The notes: a model not told the origin generated them from the sequence alone. A stretch of 56,092 bases of DNA from Candidatus Geocrenenecus sp. JGI 0000106-J15 (GCA_000405685.1 ASPF01000006.1:1-56092); one strand, 5' to 3'. Counted from the stretch's first letter, positions 25,749-34,536 are shown. Translations and numbers: made by a program.

Positions 25749-26312
25749 ATGGTCTCCAAGAAATATATCTTAGTAAATACTCTAAATTTATTGAGCAATT
25801 TGGACAAGCTTGACGTTAATATAAAAATTGCATGTAGATTTTATCAAGAACCAGCAGGATGGGAGAGAATATTCTCAAATTTATCTTCGAAGGGATGGAT
25901 AAGAATGGAGAGAAGAGCAGTAAAAGATGAATATGAGATTGAATTTACTGGAGAGAGCATCGATGGATTAGAGATCCTACTATCATTGAAAAGTAAGAAT
26001 GGTTTTCCAGATCTAAAGATGTTCAAGAAACTTATTGAAAACTTACTGACTGATTGCTGGTATATCGATATTTATTATTGTTTTAGAGATATCAACATAG
26101 AGAGAGTAGCTAGAGAGCTAGGTTTACATTCTAATTCTAATGAAGTAAAGAGATTAAAGTTTGAAGGCTCTGAAATTCTAGTTGAGACATACCCATCTGT
26201 AAGTAAGGTTATAATAAGCCACAGGGTTGATTTAAAAGGAGTTTACTATATTGAGAAAATCTATTCAAAACTTCTCAAGAAGATCTTAACTAGAGAGGTG
26301 AGTCAACATTGA
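25749..26312 (+). CDS. Unknown protein, first gene of crenactin operon
   Basis: I do not recognise this 187-residue protein. It has no signal peptide or membrane helix. Predicted strands and helices alternate, with a Trp-rich segment (PAGWERIFSNLSSKGWIRMERR at about 36-57) and a symmetrical feel of two similar halves. Its stop codon overlaps the crenactin TTG start (TTGA), so the two proteins are translationally coupled and are likely made in step. It may be an arcadin-like accessory protein; that is inference from position only. Confidence 0.7.
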   Translation: MVSKKYILVNTLNLLSNLDKLDVNIKIACRFYQEPAGWERIFSNLSSKGWIRMERRAVKDEYEIEFTGESIDGLEILLSLKSKNGFPDLKMFKKLIENLLTDCWYIDIYYCFRDINIERVARELGLHSNSNEVKRLKFEGSEILVETYPSVSKVIISHRVDLKGVYYIEKIYSKLLKKILTREVSQH

Positions 26313-27577
26313 GCGAAGATTACAAGCGTTCACATGTATTTGGAATAGATTATGGTACAAGCGATTTTAAGTATGGTCCTATAACAATTGGTGAAGTACC
26401 AGAAGTAGTAGAGAATAGAGGCTATTTTATTGAGAAGACCTCTATTATGTCTAGAGTAATGGGTGTAAACAGAGATATCGTAGTCGGCAGGGACCTCCCA
26501 TTATTCTTAGAATCAAGAGAAGATGTTGCTGAAAGGCTAGTATATCCTATGAGAAATGGTATAGTAGAAAAGAATGATCTAAAAGCTTGGCAAGTAATAA
26601 AAGAACTAACTAAGTATGCACTTGAAAACTATACTCCAAGTGACCCAGATTTTAGAGGATTCTATGTTGTTGCAAGTTTAGCAGTCGTAGCCCCTAGATA
26701 TATGTATGAACAATTATTCGATATATTCGGAGAACTAAATAGTGATAGGATCCTAGTTAGGGGGGCAACGATAATTCCTCAACCTCTAGCTGTAGCTATT
26801 GCTCATAAGATCCCAACATGTGTAGTAGTAGAAAGTGGTCATGGTAACACCCAAGTATGCCCAATCTCAATGTATCCAATAAGAAACGCAGTTGTAGCTC
26901 TTAATAGAGGTGGAAGCGCCGCCAGCGTCTTAACTTCAGAGATCCTTAAAGACTTAGGATATGGAGACTTGGCTAAAGAAGAGAAACTAGTTAGAAGAGT
27001 TAAGGAGCGGATAGGTCTCTTACCTCGACGGCTTGAAGAAGCTGTAGATTTTGCTCGGAAGAATCCAGATAAAGTAAAGAGAGAGATAAAGATAGAAGGT
27101 ACGAGAATCAAGATAGACTTAGGAGATGAAAGTTGGACAAGATTCTTGATCGGTGAATATACCTTCAACCCTGGGCATGAGATCTTTCAAAGCTATTTTA
27201 AGAGAGGTATGCCTAGACCAAGTGACGTAAAGATTGGAGATACTTATTTCTATGGAATGACAGATATGGCTGAAGCTGTAATTCAAGCAGTTGAAAAATG
27301 CTCGATTGAGCTTCAACCCCATCTATACTCTAAGATTATTTTATCAGGTGGAAATTTTAACTGGGATAGCCCTAAAGGATTAGAAGAAATCGCAGTAACA
27401 TCAGATACGAAGATAAAAATTATGTTAAAAGAGAAAGGAATAGAGAATGTTCAAGCAATAGTGGCTAGAGAGCCAACATATTCTGTATGGAGAGGATGCA
27501 TAGTCTATGGATATGCTGTTCCCTATGATTTTAAGTGGAGATGGGAAAGAATGGAGGGATGGTTAAATTATGCCTAG
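26309..27577 (+). CDS. Crenactin (archaeal actin homologue)
   Basis: 422-residue ASKHA ATPase. Actin motifs are phosphate-1 FGIDYGTSDFKYG at 11-23, phosphate-2 with connect VVVESGHGNTQVCPI at about 172-186 (compare actin SGDGVTHTVP), and the adenosine motif IILSGGNFNW at about 341-350. The full length and close likeness to eukaryotic-type actin rather than MreB or ParM point to crenactin. Known crenactins polymerise into double-helical filaments and are regulated by arcadin-2. The start is TTG, preceded by GAGGTGA at about eight bases, overlapping the upstream stop. It overlaps the next gene by eight bases. Confidence 0.88.
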   Translation: MSEDYKRSHVFGIDYGTSDFKYGPITIGEVPEVVENRGYFIEKTSIMSRVMGVNRDIVVGRDLPLFLESREDVAERLVYPMRNGIVEKNDLKAWQVIKELTKYALENYTPSDPDFRGFYVVASLAVVAPRYMYEQLFDIFGELNSDRILVRGATIIPQPLAVAIAHKIPTCVVVESGHGNTQVCPISMYPIRNAVVALNRGGSAASVLTSEILKDLGYGDLAKEEKLVRRVKERIGLLPRRLEEAVDFARKNPDKVKREIKIEGTRIKIDLGDESWTRFLIGEYTFNPGHEIFQSYFKRGMPRPSDVKIGDTYFYGMTDMAEAVIQAVEKCSIELQPHLYSKIILSGGNFNWDSPKGLEEIAVTSDTKIKIMLKEKGIENVQAIVAREPTYSVWRGCIVYGYAVPYDFKWRWERMEGWLNYA

Positions 27578-28250
27578 AAGACCAACAATCGAAGACATAG
27601 TATCTAGTCTACTAATAGATGAAGGATTCTATGAAATATCGAGAAATAATGAGATAATAGGAGCAGATAGTCAAATAATTTTATCCGATGGTAGAATAGA
27701 GATTGCGGTAAATATTCTAAGTGAAGATTCATGTAGTTCAAGATCTATAATTCATGAAACTCTGATCGAGACCTTGAAACTTAGAAGCAGATATGATAGT
27801 GTAATACTTGCAGTGCCGAGAAAATATTTGAAGATTGTTGATCAAGATGTTTTAGCTAAGTATGGGGTGGGATTAATAATCTATGATGTAATGGGTGCAG
27901 AAGAAGTTTTACCTCCAAGACTAAGTAATAATAGAAAAGAAAAAATACAAAATATCCAAGACAATCTTAGAGACGTTCATATTAATGAGATCACTCTTCT
28001 CCAGTCTGAGATCTCTAGGATAACGAAGATACTTGAAGAAATTGAAGCTAGATTGGATAGATTAGAGAGAGAACAGAGAATACTAACTGATAGAATTAGT
28101 GAGTTAGAAAGAAGAAAGTCTCCTACAATTGGTGCAGAAAGGTTAGCCCAGCCTATAAGTAGTAAAGTTGAAGAACGTGAGAATAAGGACAGCCTCCCTT
28201 CATATCTTAGAGATAATCCATGGATAGATATACTGTCTAAGAGAGCGTGA
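27570..28250 (+). CDS. Nuclease-like fold + coiled-coil protein, candidate crenactin partner
   Basis: 226 residues in three parts. Residues about 5-115 resemble PD-(D/E)xK-type folds of archaeal hypothetical proteins (IEIAVNIL, YDSVILAVPRKYL, YGVGLIIYD), but the expected Glu-x-Lys is not kept, so it is probably inactive. Residues 138-184 are a clear heptad coiled coil. After a Ser/Glu linker the last 15 residues (LRDNPWIDILSKRA) look like a short amphipathic helix. That layout recalls arcadin-2, whose C-terminal helix binds crenactin. Overlaps crenactin by eight bases and the next gene by four (GTGA). Confidence 0.7.
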   Translation: MPRRPTIEDIVSSLLIDEGFYEISRNNEIIGADSQIILSDGRIEIAVNILSEDSCSSRSIIHETLIETLKLRSRYDSVILAVPRKYLKIVDQDVLAKYGVGLIIYDVMGAEEVLPPRLSNNRKEKIQNIQDNLRDVHINEITLLQSEISRITKILEEIEARLDRLEREQRILTDRISELERRKSPTIGAERLAQPISSKVEERENKDSLPSYLRDNPWIDILSKRA

Positions 28251-29038
28251 ATATTCTGAAGATAATAGTTCTAGGATCAGGTTCAATAATTCCAACAAAA
28301 TATAGGTTCTCAACATCATTTCTAATAGAATATTCCATGGGAAGGATACTCTTAGATATTGGTCCAGGAACTATAGAGAAATTGAGGAGAATGAATGTTC
28401 ATCCCAACTCTATTGATAGATTATTCATAACCCATTTCCACCTAGACCATACATTAGATCTCCCAGCATTGATAAAAATTAGGATGTTTAATGAACTTGG
28501 AGGAGCTAACAAAAACCCTCGAATTCTAGACGTCTATGGTCCAACTGGTTTAATGAGCTTTATAGATAAATTATCTTCTATCAATGGTGTATATGGATAT
28601 CTCTCAGAGATGATGCGTAATCTAGATTTTCTTAGAATCCATGAGATAGGGGGAGGACTAGTAGAAGATTTAAAGAATCTTAAAGTTTATGCAGCATCTG
28701 TAGAGCATTATAATGGTTTAGCATATAGACTTGAAGTAGATAGTGTAACCATAGCGTACTCTGGAGACTCCACCTACGATGAGAGGATGATAAAGCTTGC
28801 AGAAAGCGTAGACATCCTCATACATGAATGTTCATTCCCGAAAGAATTACTTCTAGGAAAACATACTTCAGATGAAGAATTAGTAGAGATTGGGAGAAGA
28901 ACGAAGCCTAAGCTACTCGTTGTAAATCATCTATATCCAGCTTGGGAAGGGAGAGAAGAAGAACTTGAAGATAAACTTAGGAAAGATACTGGATGTAGAG
29001 TCTACGTAGTAAAAGATATGGATGTTATATACGTATAA
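28247..29038 (+). CDS. RNase Z-like metallo-beta-lactamase hydrolase
   Basis: 263 residues with the MBL motif THFHLDHTLD at about 61-70, AYSGDSTYD at about 171-179, the ECSFP segment, KHTS and NHLYP. It keeps the RNase Z-type layout but lacks the long flexible arm; the window also encodes a 306-residue RNase Z at 51.2 kb. It may therefore be a phosphodiesterase or arylsulfatase-like hydrolase rather than the tRNA 3' nuclease. The GTG start overlaps the preceding stop (GTGA), making it the fourth coupled gene of the crenactin operon. Confidence 0.82.
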   Translation: MNILKIIVLGSGSIIPTKYRFSTSFLIEYSMGRILLDIGPGTIEKLRRMNVHPNSIDRLFITHFHLDHTLDLPALIKIRMFNELGGANKNPRILDVYGPTGLMSFIDKLSSINGVYGYLSEMMRNLDFLRIHEIGGGLVEDLKNLKVYAASVEHYNGLAYRLEVDSVTIAYSGDSTYDERMIKLAESVDILIHECSFPKELLLGKHTSDEELVEIGRRTKPKLLVVNHLYPAWEGREEELEDKLRKDTGCRVYVVKDMDVIYV

Positions 29039-29122
29039 CCAAGATACTCTGCCCAGTTAATCGATTATCCGTGATAAACTATAATTTTAAAGAGAAGCTA
29101 ATCTACATAAAGGCGGTGAAAC

Positions 29123-29644
29123 TTGATCTTAAGTGATTTCGACCTTTGGGCATACATTAAGGGTGGACGTCTGATTATAGAGCCATTTGATGAATCTATA
29201 GTTAGAGAGAATGGTGTAGACCTTAGAATAGGTAGGATGGTCGCTAGAATGAAGAAAACCGATAACCCCTTGGACACTAGGAATACAGAGAAGATCGAGG
29301 AATTCTATACTCTTGAAGAAAGAGAAGACTTCATCATATGGCCTCATGAACATGTCCTTCTCCATACTCTTGAGTACATCAAGCTTCCAGTAGACTTGAT
29401 GGGTTTCGTAAACCTGAGGAGTAGCTATGCAAGAGTCGGATTAACTATCCCACCTACGATTATTGATGCAAACTTTGAAGGAGAATTAACTATAGAGCTT
29501 GTAGGCGGAGACTTCCCAGTAAAGCTTTACTCTGGGGATAGGTTCCTTCATGTTGTCTTTGCTAAGCTATCCTCTGCTGTAGAGAAGCCATATCAAGGAA
29601 GATATCAGGGTCAAAGAGGTGTAAGGCTGCCTTCATTTAAGTAG
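29123..29644 (+). CDS. dcd: dCTP deaminase (or bifunctional dCTP deaminase/dUTPase)
   Basis: 173 residues. Converts dCTP to dUTP for thymidylate synthesis. Seen: ENGVDLRIG, the conserved LRSSYARVGL with Arg/Ser/Ser, and DANFEGELTIEL with the catalytic Glu; the C-terminal QGRYQGQRGV closes over nucleotide. The start is TTG with GGCGGTGA about six bases upstream. It is 84 bases after the crenactin operon on the same strand. Sequence alone does not separate the bifunctional type. Confidence 0.93.
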   Translation: MILSDFDLWAYIKGGRLIIEPFDESIVRENGVDLRIGRMVARMKKTDNPLDTRNTEKIEEFYTLEEREDFIIWPHEHVLLHTLEYIKLPVDLMGFVNLRSSYARVGLTIPPTIIDANFEGELTIELVGGDFPVKLYSGDRFLHVVFAKLSSAVEKPYQGRYQGQRGVRLPSFK

Positions 29645-30026
29645 CTTCTTCAATATACATTAATGGATAGCCTAACTCATCAATCCATCTCAGCCTCGCT
29701 TTAACTCTTACATCACCATACTCTACAATGACTATAACATCTAGAGATTCTGGAGTAACTACACCGTAATCATATGGTTCCAGTAGCCCTTTCCTTATTT
29801 TTTCAACATTAATCTTTATCTCTGTTCTTACTCTAAAAGGCTGAGATGAGAATGCGTTACTTAAAGCCTTTTCAAGTTCTTCTATTTTTTCTAAGTTTAC
29901 AGGCATACCTACAAGTTGATGAAAAATTGCTCCAAGAGATATTCCAGCCTCAAATATTGCATGTTCTGTATCAGTCAGTTTTAAGAAATATTTAAGAGCA
30001 GATGGATCATGTCTTCTAGAAACCAT
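29637..30026 (-). CDS. mptD: Dihydroneopterin aldolase, archaeal MptD type
   Basis: 129 residues matching the DUF381/MptD family: EHAIFEAGISLGAIFHQLVGMPV at about 21-43 and a second half with PYDYGVVTPESLDVIVIVEYG. MptD removes the side chain of dihydroneopterin in the route to archaeal pterins (tetrahydromethanopterin-type or folate). The 3' end overlaps the convergent dcd gene by eight bases. Confidence 0.85.
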   Translation of the reverse strand: MVSRRHDPSALKYFLKLTDTEHAIFEAGISLGAIFHQLVGMPVNLEKIEELEKALSNAFSSQPFRVRTEIKINVEKIRKGLLEPYDYGVVTPESLDVIVIVEYGDVRVKARLRWIDELGYPLMYIEEAT

Positions 30027-30150
30027 ACATGCTCACTTAGTCAACTAATAGAAAAATATTATTAGAAAGACTATAGATGAAACTCTAAGCGTAATAAAGA
30101 AATATTTAACAACCTCCTTTGAAGAAGGTATATTTGGGGACTACTAGAAG

Positions 30151-31302
30151 TTGAGTATAGCATTGTATAGACCAGATGCGGTGCTTGTCTGGCGTAATGA
30201 TGAAGTTGTAAAAAGACTAAAATGGTATAGGTCAGTTATGTTGAACAAGACTCCAGCAAAGTTCATGATATTGAAGTCTATTCCCGTAGATGTAGAGCTT
30301 GATGAAGCTTCAGATGAAGAATTATGGAAGCATAATGATGAATTACATAGAGAAGCCTTAGAACTATCCAATGAATACTTTGATAAAGGAGCTAGTGTAG
30401 ATAAATTAAAGATTGTAGAACCTTCATTCCTAGACTTGAAGATCAACCTTGCATACCGTATATTGAAGAAATGCCATTTCTGTGAATGGAGATGCAGCAT
30501 CAATAGATTAGGTGGACAGGTAGGAGTATGTAAACTTAACCATAGAGGATATGTTTCAAGCTTCTTCCATCATTATGGTGAAGAAGCTCCTCTCATAGGT
30601 GTAGAGGGTAAGGGAGGTTCGGGGACGATATTCTTCGCATCATGTACTTTCCACTGCGTATTCTGCCAAAACTGGGATATCTCGCAGCCTATCAGAAGTA
30701 TTGCCGATGAAGGTGTAGAGTCTGATGCCAGGAGACTTGCAGCTATAGCTAGGAGGCTTAGAATGGATGGGGCTGCAAACATAAACTATGTTGGAGGCGA
30801 GCCTACACCTAATCTCCATATAATTCTAGAATCTCTCAAATATCTAGATGTAAATGTTCCAATTCTATGGAATAGTAATATGTATATGAGTGAGGAGGCG
30901 ATGAGGCTGCTAATAGATGTTGTTGACATATGGTTGCCAGACTTCAAGTATTGGAGTAATGAGTGTGCTAAGAGACTTTCAAAAGTTGGCTCAAAGAAGA
31001 GTTACAGAGAAGTAGTAACAAGAAATCATCTAATTGCATCAGAGAATGGTGATATGATTATTAGACATCTTGTACTTCCAAACCATCTTGAATGCGACAC
31101 AAAACCTATACTTAGATGGATAGCGGAAAATATTGGAAATAAAGTTCTAGTAAATATTATGGAGCAGTATAGACCTGAACATAAAGTATTCTTGAAGCCT
31201 GAACTCTATAAAGACATTGCTAGAAGACCATACAGGGAAGAAATACTTGAAGCATACAATTATGCAAAACAACTAGGAATAATCTATGAACCAGTTTCCT
31301 AA
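30151..31302 (+). CDS. PflX-like radical SAM protein (COG1313)
   Basis: 383 residues. The radical SAM motif is CTFHCVFC at about 169-176 followed by QNW, as in pyruvate-formate-lyase-activating relatives. Upstream a CxxC-xxxC-type cysteine group (CHFCEWRCSINRLGG ... GVCKL at about 110-130) probably holds extra metal. INYVGGEPTPN is the GGEP element. The target is unknown; no glycyl radical enzyme lies nearby. The frame starts with TTG at 30151; no better start is visible. A second MEMO-type gene is at 3.6 kb, and the two families often co-occur. Confidence 0.85.
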   Translation: MSIALYRPDAVLVWRNDEVVKRLKWYRSVMLNKTPAKFMILKSIPVDVELDEASDEELWKHNDELHREALELSNEYFDKGASVDKLKIVEPSFLDLKINLAYRILKKCHFCEWRCSINRLGGQVGVCKLNHRGYVSSFFHHYGEEAPLIGVEGKGGSGTIFFASCTFHCVFCQNWDISQPIRSIADEGVESDARRLAAIARRLRMDGAANINYVGGEPTPNLHIILESLKYLDVNVPILWNSNMYMSEEAMRLLIDVVDIWLPDFKYWSNECAKRLSKVGSKKSYREVVTRNHLIASENGDMIIRHLVLPNHLECDTKPILRWIAENIGNKVLVNIMEQYRPEHKVFLKPELYKDIARRPYREEILEAYNYAKQLGIIYEPVS

Positions 31303-31369
31303 TCTAAGCTCCCCTCTTAGATCCTTCTAGAGAGAATGATTTATTATGAAGTAGTGAATTGAATTATCT

Positions 31370-32554
31370 ATGGATTTTGAAAAATTAAGATCAGATTTTC
31401 CACTTCTTTCTCGATATACATATCTTGATACTGCCTCTAGTGGAGCAATGTCGAGACAAGTTCATAGAGCTATAGTTGAATTCATTGATAAATGGTTGTA
31501 TGAAGGTGAAGATTGGGATAGGGTCATAAAAGACGTAATTGAAGCTCGTAGATTATTTTCCTCAATGGTTAGAGTTAAAGATGATGAGTTAGCGCTTCTT
31601 CCAAATACTTCTACAGGATTAATTGCTGCTGCAAGCTCAATAGAGTGGAGAAAAGAATCAAATATAGTAATCGCTGAACACAATTTCCCAACAAATTTTA
31701 ACGTATTCTCATCTCTGATAAGAAATAGGGTAGTTAGAGAAATTAAAGTTGCAAGATATATTGATGGAAGAATCCCTATAGAAGAATATGAAAAACTGAT
31801 CGATGAAGATACTTTGCTAGTATCAGTAGACTTGGTAGGATGGCTTACAGGTTATGTAGAAGACTTGAGAACAGTTTCTAAGATAGCTCATGAAAAAGGA
31901 GCTCTAGTCTTAAGCGATATCTTTCATGCTGCTGGAGTATTCCCAGTCGATTTAAGAGACCTAGACATCGATATAGCTGTATGCGGATCATACAAGTGGC
32001 TTCTAGCACCTAGTGGGGCGGCATTCCTATACATTAAAAAAGAATTACTAGATACCGCCATAACAAATTGCTGGACAGGTTGGTTGGGTGTAAAAGACTC
32101 TGTAGTTGAAAGAATGATTGGAGGAGAGTGCAGGTTGTTCGAGAGACCGCTACCTTTACTAGACTCTCAGCCAGCTAGTAGAACCTCAAGATACGAATGG
32201 GGTAGCTGGGCTGGACCTACCGTAGTCGGGTTAACAGAATCTCTCAGATTCTTCCAGCAAATCAACATAGAATCAAGCTGGAGAAGAATACAAAAACTTA
32301 CATCAACTCTAGTTAACGCATTAGCTGATAGAGGTTTCCAAATCTTTTCCCCTCTTGAGAGAGATAGGATGAGCGGGATAGTCAGCCTCTCGACAAGAAA
32401 ATCATATGAAATTGCTGAAAAACTATCAAGAGATAAAATTATAGTCTCAGCTAGACCAGGAATTCTCAGGATATCCATAGATTTCTACAACAATGAAGAA
32501 GATGTGGAAAAGATTACGTATAAGCTTATAGAGATGAGGCAGAATTTACTCTAA
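31370..32554 (+). CDS. Class V aminotransferase / cysteine desulfurase-like PLP enzyme
   Basis: 394-residue PLP fold-type I enzyme. Seen: LDTASSGAMS at about 19-28, LLPNTSTGLIAAA, LSDIFHAAGVFPVDL with the cofactor-binding Asp, CGSYKWLLAPSGAAFLY with the PLP Lys at about 210, and YEWGSWAGPTVVGL. It resembles kynureninase, isopenicillin-N epimerase-like and SufS-like members. No Cys is apparent in the position used by SufS, so a desulfurase role is uncertain. Confidence 0.85.
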   Translation: MDFEKLRSDFPLLSRYTYLDTASSGAMSRQVHRAIVEFIDKWLYEGEDWDRVIKDVIEARRLFSSMVRVKDDELALLPNTSTGLIAAASSIEWRKESNIVIAEHNFPTNFNVFSSLIRNRVVREIKVARYIDGRIPIEEYEKLIDEDTLLVSVDLVGWLTGYVEDLRTVSKIAHEKGALVLSDIFHAAGVFPVDLRDLDIDIAVCGSYKWLLAPSGAAFLYIKKELLDTAITNCWTGWLGVKDSVVERMIGGECRLFERPLPLLDSQPASRTSRYEWGSWAGPTVVGLTESLRFFQQINIESSWRRIQKLTSTLVNALADRGFQIFSPLERDRMSGIVSLSTRKSYEIAEKLSRDKIIVSARPGILRISIDFYNNEEDVEKITYKLIEMRQNLL

Positions 32555-32976
32555 TCGGACTTAATAATCTTTATCGGGTCTTTCGAGATATCGATCACTG
32601 CTGGAGAGATATCTTCTAACAGGAAACTATAGTGGCCCTCTAGACCTTCTACTTCTTTACTTAGGACCTTGTATTGATCATCAACATATAATTCTTTTTC
32701 ACTATTTCTACATTTATGCATGATCTTGTCACCAGATTTTACATAGTATGCTTCAACATTCTTAGTTTGATTGCATATAAGAATTATCCATCTTCCATCA
32801 TCTGTATGTTCTGGTAAAAGACCATGGGTTGGGGATGTAGTACCTGGAGACCTATATCCAGCTCTTACTCTACCACATCTTCTACACTTCCAATATTCAT
32901 AAACTCTAAGTAATGTCTTTCCATCAAAAACGTTTACTATCCCCCCGTAAAGGTATTCATGACTACATTCACTCAT
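32551..32976 (-). CDS. Unknown Zn-ribbon protein
   Basis: I do not recognise this 141-residue protein. The N-terminal third contains a possible zinc site: CSHEY near the start and CRRCGRVR at about 32-39, like the CxxC of zinc ribbons. A mid-region Cys/His (CNQ, MHKC) could complete a second site. The C-terminal half is acidic. It starts four bases after the MBL hydrolase stop, so they form a two-gene operon. The end overlaps the aminotransferase stop by four bases. Confidence 0.6.
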   Translation of the reverse strand: MSECSHEYLYGGIVNVFDGKTLLRVYEYWKCRRCGRVRAGYRSPGTTSPTHGLLPEHTDDGRWIILICNQTKNVEAYYVKSGDKIMHKCRNSEKELYVDDQYKVLSKEVEGLEGHYSFLLEDISPAVIDISKDPIKIIKSD

Positions 32977-32980
32977 ATTC

Positions 32981-33637
32981 TCACTCTTTCTCGAGAACTA
33001 CTACTTCTACTTTTGCTTTCTTCTTGAATTCTTCAACGTCTTTACTGCCTCCAACTATTGCACCATAATGCATAGGTATCGCAATCTTCGGCTTAAATTC
33101 ATTTACTGCTTCTGCCGCCTCCTCTGCAGTCATTACAAATGTTCCACTAACAGGTATTAATGCAATATCAACTTTTAAATCTTTCATTTCAGGTATGGAG
33201 TCTGTATCTCCAGCATGGTATAGTCTAACTCCACCTACTTCAACTATGTATCCAACCCCTCCAGCCATCTTAGGATGATATACAACGCCAGGCTCTCTAA
33301 ACTTATTAACATTATATGCAGGAATAACTTTAACGCCTACTCCTGAAATCTCTAGTTCATCCCCAGGCTTCACAAACTTTAACAAGCCTATTTTCAGAGA
33401 GCTAATCTGTTTCCTACATGGTTCTGCAGCTATAATCTCTGTATCTATAGTAGCTATTTTTCTTATGTCATCTAGGCTAAGATGATCAAAATGCTCATGT
33501 GAGATAAATATGTGTGTTGCTTTCTCTTTCGGCTTTATCTTATAAGGGTCAAAGTATATCTTCTTATCAGAATGTTTGACATAAAAAGAATCATGCCCGA
33601 GCCAGCTAATTTCAACCCCTTGATACACATATGGCAT
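32981..33637 (-). CDS. UPF0173 metallo-beta-lactamase fold hydrolase
   Basis: 218 residues matching the UPF0173/UlaG-like hydrolases: WLGHDSFYVK near the N terminus, the metal motif SHEHFDHLSL at about 49-58, HAGDTD at about 140-145, and IPMHYG at about 189-194. Substrate unknown; family members hydrolyse lactones or phosphoesters. First gene of the pair with the Zn-ribbon protein. Confidence 0.88.
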   Translation of the reverse strand: MPYVYQGVEISWLGHDSFYVKHSDKKIYFDPYKIKPKEKATHIFISHEHFDHLSLDDIRKIATIDTEIIAAEPCRKQISSLKIGLLKFVKPGDELEISGVGVKVIPAYNVNKFREPGVVYHPKMAGGVGYIVEVGGVRLYHAGDTDSIPEMKDLKVDIALIPVSGTFVMTAEEAAEAVNEFKPKIAIPMHYGAIVGGSKDVEEFKKKAKVEVVVLEKE

Positions 33638-33708
33638 ATACTAATATTCAACTTAGTTTCTTAAAAAACTTCCTAATCTACTAGTACAAAATGCAGACTC
33701 TGTACTAA

Positions 33709-33722
33709 ATTAATCGATTAAT
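33709..33722. promoter_or_regulatory. 14-bp perfect palindrome ATTAATCGATTAAT
   Basis: A perfect palindrome about 80 bases before the tatD ATG and 30-45 bases before the TATA-like TTAAATATA at about 33749-33757. The location would suit an operator, but such AT-rich palindromes also arise by chance. Confidence 0.3.
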
Positions 33723-33789
33723 CAATTGAGAAGGGGAAATGGAGATACTTAAATATATGAGATGGCTAAACCAGTTATAATGTATAGAA

Positions 33790-34536
33790 ATGATGATTGA
33801 CGTTCATTGCCATCTCACAGATAATATCTTCCAAGATAGGCTTAACCAAATACTAGATGAAGCAAAGAATATAGGAGTACATGCATTTATCAGTTCAAGT
33901 CTTGGAGTTAAAGATTCAATAAAGCTTCTCGAGTTAAGTGATTATAAAACTATCTATCCCTCGATCGGTCTTATGCCATATAAACTGGAAGATTATGGAG
34001 AAGTAATAAAATTGATCGAAAAGAACTCAAATAAGATAATTGCAGTTGGTGAAGTAGGATTGGACTACCATCCTTCCACGAATGTTGATAAGACTTTACA
34101 GGAGAAAGTCTTCGTAGAGTTCATTGAGCTTGCTAAAAGACTCAACCTACCATTGATAATCCATTCTAGATCCGCTGGAAAATACGCTCTTCAAATACTG
34201 TTTAAGTATAATGCTGAGAGAATAATTATGCATGCTTTTGATGGTTCAGCATCTCAGGCTGAAGAAGGAGTAAAGAAAGGATACTACTTTAGCATCCCAC
34301 CATCAATCGCTAGAAGTCAACAAAAGCAAAAAATGGTGAAAAGATTACCGATCGAGAACCTCCTTCTAGAATCTGATGCACCCGCTCTATCGCCGATACC
34401 AGGAGAAATCAATAAACCATCAAACATAAAGATTTCGGCAGAATGGATAAGTAGGTTAAAATCTATCCCTATCGATAAAGTTGAAGAAGAAACGACGGAA
34501 AACGCACAATCTATATTTAGGATAAGAATACTCTAG
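33790..34536 (+). CDS. tatD: TatD-family metal-dependent DNase/hydrolase
   Basis: 248-residue amidohydrolase-fold protein. N-terminal HxH (DVHCHL), VGEVGLDYH at about 86-94, LPLIIHSR, IMHAFDG and the metal-binding LESDAPAL at about 195-202 are all in family order. Relatives are 3'-5' exonucleases in DNA repair. The first two codons are both ATG. A 338-base gene-free region follows. Confidence 0.92.
   Translation: MMIDVHCHLTDNIFQDRLNQILDEAKNIGVHAFISSSLGVKDSIKLLELSDYKTIYPSIGLMPYKLEDYGEVIKLIEKNSNKIIAVGEVGLDYHPSTNVDKTLQEKVFVEFIELAKRLNLPLIIHSRSAGKYALQILFKYNAERIIMHAFDGSASQAEEGVKKGYYFSIPPSIARSQQKQKMVKRLPIENLLLESDAPALSPIPGEINKPSNIKISAEWISRLKSIPIDKVEEETTENAQSIFRIRIL

Noticed and set aside
26309..27577. 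MreB, ParM-like or Hsp70 protein
   Set aside because: The phosphate-2 motif and adenosine motif are closer to actin, and no plasmid or cell-wall genes are near.
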